DNA of 64,000 nt from Effrenium voratum (taxonomy: Eukaryota; Sar; Dinophyceae; Suessiales; Symbiodiniaceae). The notes under the pieces were generated by a model. It was given only the letters and a program-made list of their open reading frames with translations. It was not told the DNA's origin and did not search any database. Position 1 is the first letter of the stretch. The number at the start of each line of letters is the position of its first letter. This document shows positions 30,616 to 42,232 of this stretch, one piece after another. The position numbers and the translations under genes were made by a program. The stretch covers positions 649,501 through 713,500 of the forward strand of contig CAUJNA010003816.1 in NCBI GenBank assembly GCA_963377175.1, in the 5' to 3' direction.

Positions 30616-31604
30616 CTCGGACCACCGTTACTGCTGTGTCTCATGTCAGGGTGGTTCTTTAGGCCCGCACGCGCAACACGGGGAAGGCTGGTTCGTGGGG
30701 AGACGAGTTTGTTCCCAACGATGATCAACTGGGCTGTTCGAAGGCAATACGCAAAATCCTTATCGTACGGAAGGGGTCGTCGTAGTGGCTTTCTATCACC
30801 AGTTTCGTGCGCAAGTGTTCATTGTGGATATGGAGTCTCTAAGGAACAATCCCCGTTGATTCATAGAGCTCTGGCTCCTGATTTCAAAGGGATCCGGATA
30901 GGTTGCAGTTGGCGTTTGCCAACCTGTCCTTTGCCAGCAGGGTCCTCGGCTTTTCCTGAACGGTCCGTTTCCAAAGGAGATCCGCTCGTTCACGGCAGCC
31001 TTCCTTGTTTTTTGGCAAAGGATCCTCCAGAAAAGGTGCAGCTGGATGGCTTTTGAGGACAATTTTCGGCATTTGTTTGAGCATCCATTTTTTGGTCCAA
31101 GCAATTCTCTATACCTCATCTGTTCAAATTTGAGAACTGTACTTCTAGAAACGGTCCAAGACTTTCCCTCCTGTTCCCCTGAACTGTTGCCACATCTTCC
31201 CATGCGGGTGTTAGCCAAACATGCGGCTCTTTGCCTCCAACAAAAAGAAACAAGAAGGAACCGAACCGAACAATCTCAAACACCTACCAAGAACAGAAAA
31301 ATCGGCTCGGAGCAAAGGAAATTGTATTTTCCCACCGTTCTCCCCTACGATTCTGGAAAGTACCACTTGTGATTGCAAAAAGGGCCGGCCTCATGGCTAC
31401 TTCAGATTAAAGGGAGTCTCTGGTAGCGCAGAAGCTTGCCCAAAAGCCACATTTCCCGAATTGTGTCCCCCTCCCCCTTTTGGCTTCAACTCCAGCATGG
31501 GATTTTCTCAAGATGGCGGACTCCTGTTTGGTACTTCCAGAGAAAACCAGAAGGAAACCAACCATTTTACTTGGCACACATCTGAGATATATCGAACATC
31601 ATAC

Positions 31605-31714
31605 CTAGGTCCTCCAGTGGAGAGTAGAGAGGTTAGAATAAGGGTACCCTTTTTTCTGCTGTCTATTTTAATAGGGGAACCCTCCCCGAAAAAAGGGGTG
31701 AAAGGGGGACCTAG
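31605..31714. mobile_element. Short inverted-repeat element, family A copy 2
   Basis: CTAGGTCCTCCAGTGG to GGGGGACCTAG, flanked by ATAC on both sides (31601-31604 and 31715-31718). Confidence 0.82.
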
Positions 31715-31878
31715 ATACTTATTTCGCCTGCCCCGAAAACGCGAGTTGGCCAAAAAACCGCAGACCGCCGGCGCCTCAGGGTTCGAACGGGCGAGGTGGT
31801 GTTTCAGCGTTGCCTCGTAGGCGGTGTGCCTGAGATCATTTGCTCAGTTCAGACCGACTTTTGAGCGGGGTTCTAAGG

Positions 31879-32046
31879 CTCACTTCCCGAATAAATTGGT
31901 CAGAAGAAGCAAACACTTTGTGTTGGCCAGTAAAATGTTGGCTTTCCAAAAAGGGATGGTCCAACAAAAAGTAACCAAACTTTGTGTTGGCCACTAAATT
32001 TGGGCTTTCCGAACAGTGTGTAAAGTCCAGGAACTCGGGAAGTGAG
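31879..32046. mobile_element. Inverted-repeat element, family B copy 3, with internal duplication
   Basis: CTCACTTCCCGAAT at the left, ACTCGGGAAGTGAG at the right. The interior segment around CTTTGTGTTGGCCAGTAAA is tandemly doubled, so this copy is about 65 bases longer than the others. Confidence 0.62.
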
Positions 32047-33058
32047 AAGGGCCATTGCAGGTAAATGTTCACCGTTCCTTTTGCAAGCGCCACTCAAAAT
32101 GATCAGCACCCACAAAGCAAACACACCTCAAATTGGGGGTGGGGTGGGGTTCCTCTAGTTGGCACAAAGCGCCCACCTGCAACAAACATCCGAAGCCTAA
32201 AAAGAAATTGGGTCCCCTGCAGCAGCAAGAGCCCACCGCGCAGAATGCCACCAGATCCGAGCAGTTCCGCAAGCAAATGCGCTGGCCAAACAGGTCCGGC
32301 AGCCGGAAGAAAATGAACTGTTGCTACTTGACTGAGACGACCGAAAGAAATAGGGCACAAGAGCGAAAGGGTCGTCTACTTTCTTGGCTACAACATTCAT
32401 GAGACCATACCTTGGTTGACAATGGAAGGGGAGCAAAAAAATAAATTTTAGCAGTTAAGTGGGGATTTGCCACTTCACCACAATAAGCAAAAATGTAAAA
32501 TGCTTCCCAACAACAACCATGATACAAGGTTTTCCCCGGTGCCCAAGGCAGCAAGGCCATGGAAGCCTAGGCTACATACCAATCCCGTTTTGGTTTCCTT
32601 CGGAACAAAAAAAGCTCAGGGCTGCTTAGCACCTAGAATTAGGCCACAGTTCCGGGGGTTGGGGGAAAACTACGGTATCTCTCCATGACAAGGTCGGATG
32701 GTATCTGCATGGTCCTAGGCCGCCCCTCGACCGGGAAATCAATGCATGCCAATGTGACAAGTGGCAATGTGGAAATCAAGGCACTCCGATTTGCAACCAG
32801 AGGAAAGCAGCTAGTTCCCGAGCGGGGCGTCTATACATTTTTCTTGGTCAACATTAAACCCTAAACCAAGAGTTCATTTCTGTTCAACCATCGGGTATAA
32901 GCCGGGCAAACATAGATGCTACCACACGTCGGCAGAACCAGTTCAGAGGGACACTTGAAATGCTGGAGTTGGCCTCACTTTGAGTTGATCTGCAAGAATA
33001 ACACCACCAGATCCTCCAACCCTGCCCCGCGCGACTAAAGTCATCTTCTCCAGTAGGC

Positions 33059-33169
33059 AAGGTCCAGCACCTCTTCGGATTCCGCGGCGATCCAACGGCC
33101 CCCACTTTTCGGCGCAAGGGGCCCCTCGATCCACCAGAAGGAGTCCGCCTCCGGATCCCGCGCCGAGGC
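33059..33169 (-). CDS. Candidate exon, Trp/acidic segment
   Basis: 111 bases after GCTCGTCAG before GCC. With a GC donor (GCCTAC) it is phase 0 at both ends. It reads ASARDPEADSFWWIEGPLAP then GGRWIAAESEEVLDL. The FWW, GRW and ES-E-LD pattern loosely recalls WWE-type domains, but this is not a firm match. The overlapping frame LGAGSGGGLLLVDRGAP is also open. Its entry phase agrees with the exit of 33480-33532. Confidence 0.5.
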
Positions 33170-33479
33170 CTGACGAGCTGGGTGTCCCACAGGGAGTGAT
33201 CATTCTGTGCAAACAGTTGTTGCCCGTTTGTCCGAAGCATCCGATCCCAAAGGTTTTCTGGATTGGACCAAACTGGGTGAAAAGTTGCAAATAGATTGAA
33301 CCCGAAAAGGCTAGGATCGTCTTTTGGGACCTCTTGACATATGGACCAAACCGGTTGAAACCAACAAATCCTTCGCTTCAAGCGCAGCCCCCTGTGGTCG
33401 GACCCCCCAGTGACGCCGAAGAGCGCGGCAGGGAGAGACGCTGTGCTCATGGAGGTTGTGCTCGGAGAGCTCCATAAAC

Positions 33480-33532
33480 TCCATCCTCGGCAAAAACAGA
33501 AGATTCACATGGATCTCGTGCACAAGAATGCC
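33480..33532 (-). CDS. Candidate exon, strand uncertain
   Basis: 53 bases after ATGTTCAG before GGC, ending at GTTTATG. Entered with two bases it reads HSCARDPCESSVFAEDG and leaves in phase 0, fitting the exon upstream (35570-35664) and the one downstream (33059-33169). The plus strand over the same bases reads an equally good C-terminal segment (HKNALNIYGIGK, then stop), so the strand rests on the phase argument. Confidence 0.35.
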
Positions 33533-33587
33533 CTGAACATCTATGGCATCGGCAAATAAGCTTCAAACGTGGACATACAAATATACA

Positions 33588-33640
33588 TATATGTACACAT
33601 ATAAATATATATGTATAATTATATATATATGTGTGTGTGT
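33588..33640. repeat. AT/GT microsatellite
   Basis: ATATAAATATATATGTATAA then (TA)n and (TG)n. Shorter AT tracts occur at 26648-26663 and 40360-40381. Confidence 0.9.
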
Positions 33641-34206
33641 GTATTTGCCCCTCCCCCTGACCCACGCCTGCTGCTTCTGTAAGGGGGTCAAGTCGCTTTA
33701 GACAAATATTGCCAAAAAGGGGCTCATTTCACAAGATTGGCAGACTGTCGCCAAGATTATTCATTAAGACCTTGCCACCCATATAAATAGCATTTGCTCT
33801 TCTACGTTCTGAACAAGTTGTCAGTGGTATTCACGGTATTCATCCTTCTGACTCGCTCGATTGACTGCACAACTTCTCTGTTGGGGTACCGGGGCAAGTG
33901 TATCAAACAAAAAGGCAAACCATACCTCTTCTGCTTCGCCTACACATCATCGGTTTCTCATCTCAACTGATGTGCAAATCCTCTCCGTCTGTCAGCTCAC
34001 TAGGAGAACTAATTTCCCTGAACAAAGTAGGTTCTGCACAACACCTGCTGAAGAGCATGCAAAACACTGGCATTGACATGGTTTTCAGTGTCCAAGGGTT
34101 GGTGTGGAGTTGTTTCAGTCAATAAAACACATATCCACCACGCACAAGTCGCAAAGGGTAATAACGTGCACACCCAAACAGGAATGACTGAAAGCAGACG
34201 CTTCAA

Positions 34207-34503
34207 TCAAAGCGCTTTAACACACTTTTCGATCTAAGAATTGCCAGGACTCTAGATCTTGAAGCTTGAATTCAGTATGCTACCCACCAAAGCGCTTTAA
34301 AGCGCTTTAATCATAAATTCAAGATTCACAAACTAGAGTCCTGGAATTCTTGAATCTAGAATCTTGGACCCCAAAGTGTTTTAAAGCGCTTTAAATCGTT
34401 TTGGTGGGTTGTGAAACTGGATTCAAGATTCAAGATCCAGAGTCCTGAAAATCTTGAATTTTTAATCCAAAATTGCTTTGAAGCGCTTTAAAGCGTTTTA
34501 GGT
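34207..34503. repeat. Foldback block built on AAAGCGCTTT
   Basis: At least seven copies of the palindrome-like AAAGCGCTTTAA and arms around TCCTGGAATTCTTGAATCTA and its inverse (CTAAGAATTGCCAGGACTC). The whole 300 bases can fold into nested hairpins. No coding capacity. Confidence 0.75.
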
Positions 34504-35569
34504 GAACACAGTCACAGTCAAATGTCAGCAAATGCGGGCATAGTGAAATGCTCAAGATTGGAGTGCCTGAAAAGGGGGTGGAAATCGCGCCAAAATACTG
34601 CAAATACCGTCGACTTCTCTCGGGGCGTGGGTGTTGGGGGGGTACTATATTTATGTGAGCCATTGTGAGCCGTGGTCGAAACTTATGTGGGGCCATGGCG
34701 ACCAGCTCTTGCAACCCCAAGTAGTTAAAGCGGAGCTTTGACCATGGCACGTCTGCTGGGTGGCTTCCTTTGCTTGCATACCCCGCCTCAAAACGACAAT
34801 CCCATGAAGCAGCAGGTGTGACGGCTTCAAAATGCTGCAAATGGACATGACTCAAGTTTGCCAACACCAGAAAGTAGGTTTGATATAGTCTGTAGCCTGT
34901 ATCTAGTGAACCTTAAAATCGCGTGATTGCAACAAAGAGCTGAGGGAACACAACACTACTTAACGCAAACAACAGGGTAAAAGTATTCCACATCCACTTG
35001 CACTCGGTGCTAACCTGGCTGGTCTTTGGTGCGACGAAATGGCAATGGGGAAGAGCGACCCCAAGAGCTCTAGAAAACAGCAGCAAAGCTAGGCCGCTAG
35101 CTTGCGACTTGTTTGAGCTTGCTTTGAAGTCCTATTAGCGACATGAAAAACCTACCCGCTACATTGTGGTTTAAAGGGAAACACCTGCAAGTAGTAGTTT
35201 AGTGACGCCCATTGATCGCACCCACCTTTTCTCTGGGTAAAAGCCGGGATGGCAAACATGAATCAAACGACTACCTATCCCGTTTGGTTTCGTGTTGGAT
35301 AAACTTCTCAGACGGTTGCAATTTGGGTGGCTTTTTTTCGAGGGTACCCTCTTCGGGTTGGTTTTCCAAGGGAAGCCCAAAGGAAACAAATCATTTTGGC
35401 GGGTTCCAAAGTCCTATGTTGGGACACACCGATTTAATTGGGTATGTTTTTCTCTACTGCGCTCCACAAAATGGGTCCCCCCAACACCACTGTTTAACAA
35501 AAAAAGTGTGAAACAAAAAGTCGACACCCTCATTTCAAGCGCTTTTATCCGCCCAAATCCATTTGAAGC
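34504..35569. other. Presumed intron, nothing certain
   Basis: A minus-strand frame of 145 codons (34430-34867) is open and has a mildly protein-like composition, but no splice sites or motif support it. Confidence 0.4.
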
Positions 35570-35664
35570 CCGGGCGCTGGGGGTGGCTGTACCCGAATTG
35601 CTCCGTGATCCATGCCACCGGGTCGTAGACCGGGACCTTCACCCGCCACCCGGGGCGGGAGCTC
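35570..35664 (-). CDS. Candidate exon, unknown protein
   Basis: 95 bases after TTTCCAG before GAG, ending at a GC donor (GCTTCAA). One base enters and one leaves. It reads SSRPGWRVKVPVYDPVAWIT then EQFGYSHPQ. The WRV, DPVAW and GY-H pattern loosely resembles the C-terminal part of class-3 lipase domains (RVxxxxDPVPxLP then GYxH). I give this only as a hint. It joins the exon at 36325-36438 in phase. Confidence 0.52.
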
Positions 35665-36324
35665 CTGGAAAAGTCTGCCCGACGCGGAGCTGCGAGACGT
35701 TCAGAACAGATGGGGCCCTGGTGTTTTGCGCATTTTTCCCGCGCGATTTGTGAGGCGTCCTTTCTTCTTTCACGGGTCAGCCATGTCAGTTGCACACTTC
35801 CCATGGGTCAGCCATGCCAGTTGCACTTGATCCATCACATACAGGGGAAACTCCAGACTTTAGGGGGCACGGTCTACCCAAATGACCCTGCCTGACGTAC
35901 CTGGACAGCCATTCGAATCTTGCCCTATCCCTAAATTCAAGGAATGCATTGAACAAAATCGCAGGAATCTGTGAGGAAGGAGACTCCAGGCCAGGCAGTT
36001 GCACTGATGTTGGAGAGCTGGTTGATTGCCTGAAGCTTTGGCAGACTAAGCATCAACAAGAAAACTTGTAACTACGTTCAATGATTCGAGTATTTGCCCA
36101 AATAGCGGAACCTGAAAATGAGTTTTTCCATTGGTTTCCTGGATCTCTCGATGGGGGGGGTCCACCATCTTGAGAAACTCATGCTATCGCAAAAAAAAAA
36201 CACGGCTTGGCCCACATCTAGGGTATTCCAACACTAATACTTTCTGACTCTGTTTCTGCCATACAAACATAAAATCCTTGAGACCACAAACGCCTGTTTG
36301 GAACCGCGAATAGAACCTCAGGAC

Positions 36325-36438
36325 CTTGAACAACGACCTCCTTCGCTCGTGACAAAAGCCGGAGGATCGATCCTCATGTAGACTCGGAGCCCTCCGAAGC
36401 AGCCGTCCAGCCGGGAGAAGTCTCGCAGCGTTCCCTTC
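36325..36438 (-). CDS. Candidate exon, unknown protein
   Basis: 114 bases after GATGTCAG before GAA, ending at GTCCTG. Entered with one base it reads KGTLRDFSRLDGCFGGLRVY then MRIDPPAFV and leaves two bases. Codons are strongly C/G-ending. It fits both the upstream exon 39771-39889 (two bases out) and the downstream exon 35570-35664 (one base in). Confidence 0.55.
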
Positions 36439-37447
36439 CTGACATCCGACTGTGGCAAGGCCCGGCGGCAACAGGCTCAACAGGCTCCACACTCCAATAC
36501 CCCTGAAGTATTGGGGACATGAATAAGCTAAATGCCCCCTTGGGTCCCTAATTAGCATTCATGCCCACATTTTTGAGCCCCCCGCCCGAGACCTCAAACT
36601 GGGTTGGTTAAACAAAGCAAGAAAACTGTCCTTATATCTTTGGTGCTCAACACCTGGAAGTATCAAATCCATTCAAAGTGAATCTGATTCATGTTTCCAG
36701 GATTTTCCAGGTTTCGCATCCCGACAATCATCCCGACAGTCTAGGTGCCTCAGGGACCAAACATTTGCCGAAGCACAATTCAAGAGCATACATGTTTGGA
36801 GCTGGGCCCTTACAAGATGCAGAATCCTTTGTCAAGAATCTTTAGGTTGTAAATTTGTTGTGTTCCTTCGATTCGAGCTTCTTGGGGTTCCTTGGGAAAC
36901 CAAAAGCTTTCCGTTCGGAACTGCCCGCGTGTTTTGGGGATTCCATCCGATGCAGGTAAGCTGCACTGTGCCCGGCGTGCCGAAGGTGTATAGCTCCTGA
37001 GCCGTTCGTAGTGGCCCCAGTTGCAACCACTGAGCCTGGCAGACTAAGGCTGAAACGCCCTTCTGGGGTTGACCATTGTCCGTGGAAGGGAACTCAAACA
37101 ACACACAACAAGCGACAACCATGGAGTTGACCATTTTCCGAAGGGAACCCAACACCAGATCCACTGAACAACTCCATGGGTCCTTTTCGCATACCTGCAC
37201 AACTTCACCATTTCGTAAAAACCATGCTCTTTGCAGGCCCCAGGAAAGGGGGAACAGAACAAAAACAGAACAAACCAGAAACACACACACACAAACACAA
37301 AAAGAGCAGAAGGCCTTTGTGTGTTGGGCATCTTGATTGAAGCTACAGCGGCAAAGAAGGTCCCAGCCAAAGCTTTGGTTTTTCCCCAGATAGACGAAAG
37401 CTATGGGGGTTCTAACTTCTAATAAAGAAGGGACAGTGATTTGCGAG
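36439..37447. other. Presumed intron
   Basis: A minus-strand island near 36.95-37.0 kb reads ELYTFGTPGTVQL after a good acceptor, but all three frames are open and it does not fit the phase of its neighbours. The rest is non-coding. Confidence 0.35.
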
Positions 37448-38521
37448 ATTGAGGGCCAGGTGTTGGGGGGCATGCAGTTTGGGGTGCTGGTGGAGGTGCT
37501 GTTTTTCGAGCTTGACGGCCGGGTGCTAGGGGGCATGCAGTTTGGAGTGCTGGTGGAGGTGCCGCTTTGCAAGATTGACGGCCAGGTGCTAGGGGTCATG
37601 TAGTTTTTTGGGGTGCTGGTGGAGGTGCTGTTTTGCAAGATTGACGGGCAAGTGCTAGGGGTCATGTAGTTTGGGGTGCTGGTGGAGGTGCCGCTTTGCG
37701 AGATTGACGGCCGGGTGCTAGGGGGCATGCAGTTTGGGGTGTTGGTGGGGGTGCTGTTTTGCAAGATTGACGGGCAAGTGCTAGGGGTCATGTAGTTTTT
37801 TTGGGGTGCTGGTGGAGGTGCTGTTTTGCGAGATTGACGGCCGGGTGCTAGGGGGCACGCAGTTTGGGGTGCTGGTGGAGGTGCTGTTTTGCAAGATTGA
37901 CGGGCAAGTGCTAGGGGTCATGTAGTTTTTGTTTTGGGGTGGAGGTGCTGTTTTGCGAGATTGACGGCCGGGTGCTAGGGGGCACGCAGTTTGGGGTGCT
38001 GGTGGAGGTGCTGTTTTGCGAGACTGGTGCTGGTGGAGGTGCCGTGACGGCCGGGTGCTAGGGGGCACGCAGTTTGGGGTGTTGGTGGAGTGCTAGGGGG
38101 CACGCAGTTTGGGGTGTTGGTGGAGGTGCTGTTTTGCGAGATTGACGGGCAAGTGCTAGGGGTCATGTAGTTTGGGGTGCTGGTGGAGGTGCTGTTTTGC
38201 GAGATTGACGGCCGGGTGCTAGGGGGCACGCAGTTTGGGGTGTTGGTGGAGTGCTAGGGGGCACGCAGTTTGGGGTGTTGGTGGAGGTGCTGTTTTGCGA
38301 GATTGACGGGCAAGTGCTAGGGGTCATGTAGTTTGGGGTGCTGGTGGAGGTGCTGTTTTGCGAGATTGACGGCCGGGTGCTAGGGGGCATGCAGTTTGGG
38401 GTGTTGGTGGAGGTGCCGCTTTGCGAGACCGGTGCTGGTGGAGGTGCCGTGCTAGGGGGCGTGCAGTTTGGGGTGGTGGTGCAGGTGCTGTTTTGGGTTG
38501 CTGTTGGAGGTGCTGCTGACC
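37448..38521. repeat. 63-bp minisatellite, about 16 units
   Basis: Unit: ATTGACGGCCGGGTGCTAGG then GGGCATGCAGTTTGGGGTGC and TGGTGGAGGTGCTGTTTTGC, GAG. Being a multiple of three, it keeps one plus-strand frame and the opposite minus-strand frame open over many units. The plus-strand peptide is DGRVLGGMQFGVLVEVLFCE plus one residue. Some units are shortened or carry an added TTTTTT. Similar sequence (GGGGTTCTAACTTCTAATAA) flanks both ends of the array, near 37408 and 38556. Confidence 0.93.
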
Positions 38522-39410
38522 GCGTGGGCGCTTATTTCCCAGATAACTGGAAACCATAGGGGCTCTAACTTGTAATGAAGAAGGGGTGTTGCAAGATCGA
38601 CGGCTGGGAGCTGGTGCATATGTGGTTTTGGGGTGCTGTTCGGTTGAGGTGCTGGTGACAGTACGTGACGGCAGGGTGCTCGGGGACGTGTCTGGTGCTG
38701 GCGTGGGTGCTGCGTTGGGGTGCTGTTCGGTTTGCTGTTTTGGGGTGTTGGTGACGGTGCGGGCGCATATGGATGGCAGGGTGCTAGGGCGGGTGCTGTT
38801 TGGGGTATTGTGGTTGTCGCATCACCATGATGCTGGCCGCAGCATCGTGATGCTAACCGATTCGGGCGTTGTTGCTGCCCAAACTGTCGCGCGTAATGGT
38901 TCGTGGCTGGTGTATCATCCTGATGTTGTCTGATGCTGCTGCAATCGCCGCGGTGCTGCGTCATGGTTCGTGGGTGTGGTGGCGGCATAGTGCTGTCAAC
39001 ATCAGGATGATGCTGAATTTCATTACATTGTCGCAAGATGATTCGTGGCTGTGGTATCATCAGGATGCTGCCTGTACCATCAGCATGAAGCTGTTCACAG
39101 CATCATCATGATGCTGTCCGCATCATCCTGATGCTGTCGAACTCATCAGGACGTCGTCTCTGCCTCTTTTCTGCTTGATATGTAGCGTGGACTCTTTCGT
39201 GGATGATGTATCAGCATCATCTGTCAACATCATCGTTTTGCTGATGAACTCACTAGGACGTTATCTGCCGTCTATTTAGCGCACTATGCTGAGTAGCTGT
39301 GGTATCCTCATGATGCTGTCAACATCATGAAGATGCTGTCAACATCATCATGATGCCGCGGGAACCATTATGATGCTGCGTCATGGTTCGTAGCCGTGGT
39401 GTGCTATCTG
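38522..39410. repeat. Degenerate GGTGCTGGTG and ATCATGATGCTG repeats
   Basis: The minisatellite continues in decayed form to about 38815 and then changes to imperfect copies of CATCATGATGCTGTC. Open frames here are a by-product of the repeats. Confidence 0.8.
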
Positions 39411-39770
39411 GGGTCTATGTTGGTGTATTTTTATAGTAAATGGATATGCCGCAAAGATGAGTGGCTTCACATGGGTCATACTATGGGGTTGTACGGACTG
39501 CGCTTGGAACCCTGGTGTTTGGAACACCTTTGTGCTGCAAGGGGCCTGTGCCAAGTGTTCAAATTTGTGAACCCTGATGAGCAAATGCCCACACGAATAT
39601 AACAAGTGCAATGGAAATCAGTGCTAAAGCATGGCGCAACATCAAACAGTACAAAGCATATGGTGCACGTTTGATGTGGAACCCCTTCTGGTTGATGTTT
39701 CTAGGCAAACCACCATTGTCAGGATCCCCAAAAAACCACACACACAAAAAAAACACACACACCCATCTAC
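39411..39770. other. Non-coding
   Basis: No exon is supported; an A-rich CACACA run lies directly at the donor side of the next exon. Confidence 0.4.
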
Positions 39771-39889
39771 CTAAGTGACATGTAGATTTTCTGGTAGCGC
39801 TGTCCTCCACCGGCCGGCGGGAAGTCCGGGAGACGCCGCCGGTCCTCGTCCAAACCGTGCCGAAGCTCGGTGGCGGAATCTGCTCCGCC
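39771..39889 (-). CDS. Candidate exon, unknown protein
   Basis: 119 bases after CTTGTAG before GGC, ending at GTAGATGG. In phase 0 it reads GGADSATELRHGLDEDRRRL then PDFPPAGGGQRYQKIYMSL and leaves two bases that complete an Arg with the exon at 36438. It is one of the best bounded islands. Confidence 0.58.
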
Positions 39890-41168
39890 CTACAAGTTTG
39901 ACTCACTTTTAGTGGTTTCATACGGAACACCAATTAGTGGGCAAAAGTCGAAGTCCTAACATCCTGGGCAACATGCACCAAAGAATTGAGGGTAGTTCCC
40001 GAATTTTCGAGAACCGGCAAGAAACTGGCTCGCATCGTGCGTTTCCCTCCGCGTTGACGTCTGGCATTTCCTGTTGGGCCTTTCTCACATGTACGAATCC
40101 ACCCATCCCTCGCAACCAAAGGACCGGGGAAGATCGGGGATACAGAAACATGGCGTAAGGTCAAAAGATCGACTCTTCCCTCAAAGTATCGCTCGAAGTG
40201 CAACTCACAACTCCTGCTGGTAAACCACTTTCAAGGGGCTTTGCTCGCTTTACTCATCGGTGAGCTCGTGAACTGATGTGCCCAGATTTGTAAACCACAC
40301 TCCGATGACCAACGCCCGGATTTTCGGCGATCCTGGGACAAAGGGCACATGTGTTAAATATAATATATATATATATATATAACAGAAACACTCCCCCTAA
40401 AAATAGGAGTATGCGCAAAAAAAAAGAAAATCCCCAAGGTTTGGGAAAGGGTCCTGGTACCTGTTTGCAACCGGACTGCAGGTGTTTCTCCTGCCCCTAC
40501 TACAAAGTGCACAGAATCTAAAAACAGAAAGGACTACACACACACACACACTGTCCCCCAGGCAAATCAACATGAACCCAACAAAGTGCCCCAAATTCCC
40601 CGTACAAGAACTCAGGTTTCTCGGGGTCCGCGTTATTTGCAGCTCACTCCCAAAGATCTTGAAATAAACAGGTTTACCTTTAAGAACCTTGCAGGACAAG
40701 TAATGGGAACCATGGATTCATCAACCCCTCGTGCAACTCTTACGCGGTTAATTTTCCGGCTGCACTGCTGCACCAAGAGAACATGTTGGGGTCTCTGTGA
40801 AAGGAACCTTTGTTGGAGTCGATTATTTAAACAAAAAACAAAACAAAAAAAACGAGGCCAGTCGCCCGCTCCGATGTAGCCCACGGGCTGCCCATTTAGG
40901 GAGGCTGCCACTTTTGGGGGGGAGCACCCAATCATCTGCCACGTTTTGTTAATCCAGTGTCGCACCGGTGTTCGCGATTTTGGTCCCCGGGCCGGTGAGC
41001 TCTTGAACTAAGTTGCCAGGCTTCTACCTTTGAAGAAGGTTCCCTCCATTTTCCCAAGCCTCCCTGGGAAAATGAAGAAAATGTCCAGGTGCAATAGATT
41101 CCCTTTAAAATCAACCCGGGAACGGGACGAATCGACAATTTGTTCCGCCATACGCAACTAGAAGGCTC
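39890..41168. other. Presumed intron
   Basis: Includes an AT microsatellite at 40360-40381 and a CA tract near 40540. A short segment at 41062-41118 resembles the interior of family-C elements (GAAAATGTCCAGGTGCAATA). Confidence 0.4.
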
Positions 41169-41261
41169 ACAGCAGCCCAGGCCCCTGGCAGCTGCTCGCT
41201 TTGTCCCGCCAAGCTTCGCCCTCGTGATGAGGAACATGCCGGCAGCAAAGGCCACGGAGAC
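41169..41261 (-). CDS. Candidate exon, hydrophobic segment
   Basis: About 93 bases after GAGCCCAG before GTC. The 3' end is either at GTGAGC or at GAGCC two bases later. In phase 0 it reads VSVAFAAGMFLITRAKLGGT then KRAAARGLG, a possible membrane helix followed by a basic stretch. No family assigned. Confidence 0.45.
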
Positions 41262-41319
41262 CTGGGCTCACAGCAAGGCGCCACTATGGTAAGCCCTCGT
41301 GCTTCCCTTTGGGGTGTCC

Positions 41320-41455
41320 AACTTTGAGCACACACACATACACACACACGCAAGCACAAACACGGAGAGAGACACACACAGGCACACATGCGGCTACCCG
41401 CCCACACACACATGCACATACTCTCAAACACAAAAACACACACACAACCAGAAAC
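41320..41455. repeat. CA/CACACA microsatellite cluster
   Basis: Several (CA)n runs separated by short unique pieces. Not coding. Confidence 0.9.
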
Positions 41456-41949
41456 TCAAATCCGCCAGCCTCTCTTAAAGTAGGGGGGGTTCTGTGGCGG
41501 TTTCCCTTCAAATTCTCCTTTTTGGGGTTGAACAAAAGGCTCGCCATGCAATGCGCCAAGCTCTCTTGACCCCTCACCTGTCTGGGCAAAGAAGACTTGA
41601 GGCTGGAAAAGCGGGCTGCTCTCAGTCATTTGAAGCTTAACAGGCTGGGTCCCAGCGAGAGTGTTTCAGTGCTTCAGACACAGGGAAGTAACCACGTTGA
41701 GGGCGCCTGTGCCAATCGTCAAAAGTAGGATGTTGCTTCGGCCCCTCGTGTAAGCGCGGTCCTGTCTTGTTTGATGCTTGTGTTGTTTATGCAACAAGTC
41801 GGAGCCGCTCTATTGGTGTAACATCTCTCATACATCTCAACGTTTGCCAATAAGCCGCAAAATCAAAACTTAAACTGACATCTGAAGTGGATTGGACGCA
41901 GCAAGTCCAGACTTGAAGTTAGCACTGTGCACAAATCAAGTGCCCTGAC

Positions 41950-42057
41950 GCATCCCGCCGGGTGACGAGAATGCAGCCCCACGCGCGCGGGCGCGTCAAG
42001 GCCGGCAGGCGCCTCTGCAAAAGAAGCGGCTCCTGCTGCACGTGTTTGTCCCTGCTC
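41950..42057 (-). CDS. Candidate exon, unknown protein
   Basis: 108 bases after AAGCAG before GAG, ending at GTCAGGG, phase 0 at both ends: EQGQTRAAGAASFAEAPAGL then DAPARVG. All three minus frames are open, and a plus-strand frame beginning MQPHARGRVKAG is also open. Strand and frame therefore rest on the phase fit with 42180-42232. Confidence 0.35.
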
Positions 42058-42179
42058 CTGCTTGGCAGCAGTTGGTTACAGCCTCCCCAAAAAATGATCA
42101 ACGCCGAACCGTGAAAAGCAGCGAGACAACAACCGCCAAAAGGCGAACCGGCACCACACACACACACACACACGCACAC

Positions 42180-42232
42180 TTGCCATCCACGAAACGACGA
42201 ATCGCGATCGCGGTCCTCGCTATCGTCTTCTC
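42180..42232 (-). CDS. Candidate exon, frame uncertain
   Basis: 53 bases after CCACCGCAG before GAG, ending at GTGTGCG. The frame fitting the upstream exon reads EDDSEDRDRDSSFRGWQ. Another open frame reads EKTIARTAIAIRRFVDGK. On the plus strand the same segment overlaps a frame ending at a strong GTAAGT (42328), so the opposite strand cannot be ruled out. Confidence 0.35.

Larger units (their letters stand above)
30616..33058. other. Presumed intron with family A and B elements
   Basis: Holds the elements at 31605-31714 and 31879-32046. No further exon is supported; a plus-strand frame at 30.46-31.06 kb is open but has no coding character that I trust. Confidence 0.4.

Noticed and set aside
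33374..33559. Plus-strand C-terminal segment ending HKNALNIYGIGK, resembling the end of amidohydrolase-family proteins
   Set aside because: Attractive, but I found no further exon of such a protein on the plus strand, and the minus-strand reading of the same bases fits a phase-consistent series. Kept only as an alternative.
34570..34850. Spliceosomal RNA or other structured RNA gene
   Set aside because: No U1, U2, U4, U5 or U6 signature could be recognised.
36950..37000. Minus-strand ELYTFGTPGTVQL as a lipase TFG-P strand
   Set aside because: All three frames are open and the phase fits neither neighbour; it would also lie upstream of the GHSMGG exon, the wrong order for a single lipase domain.
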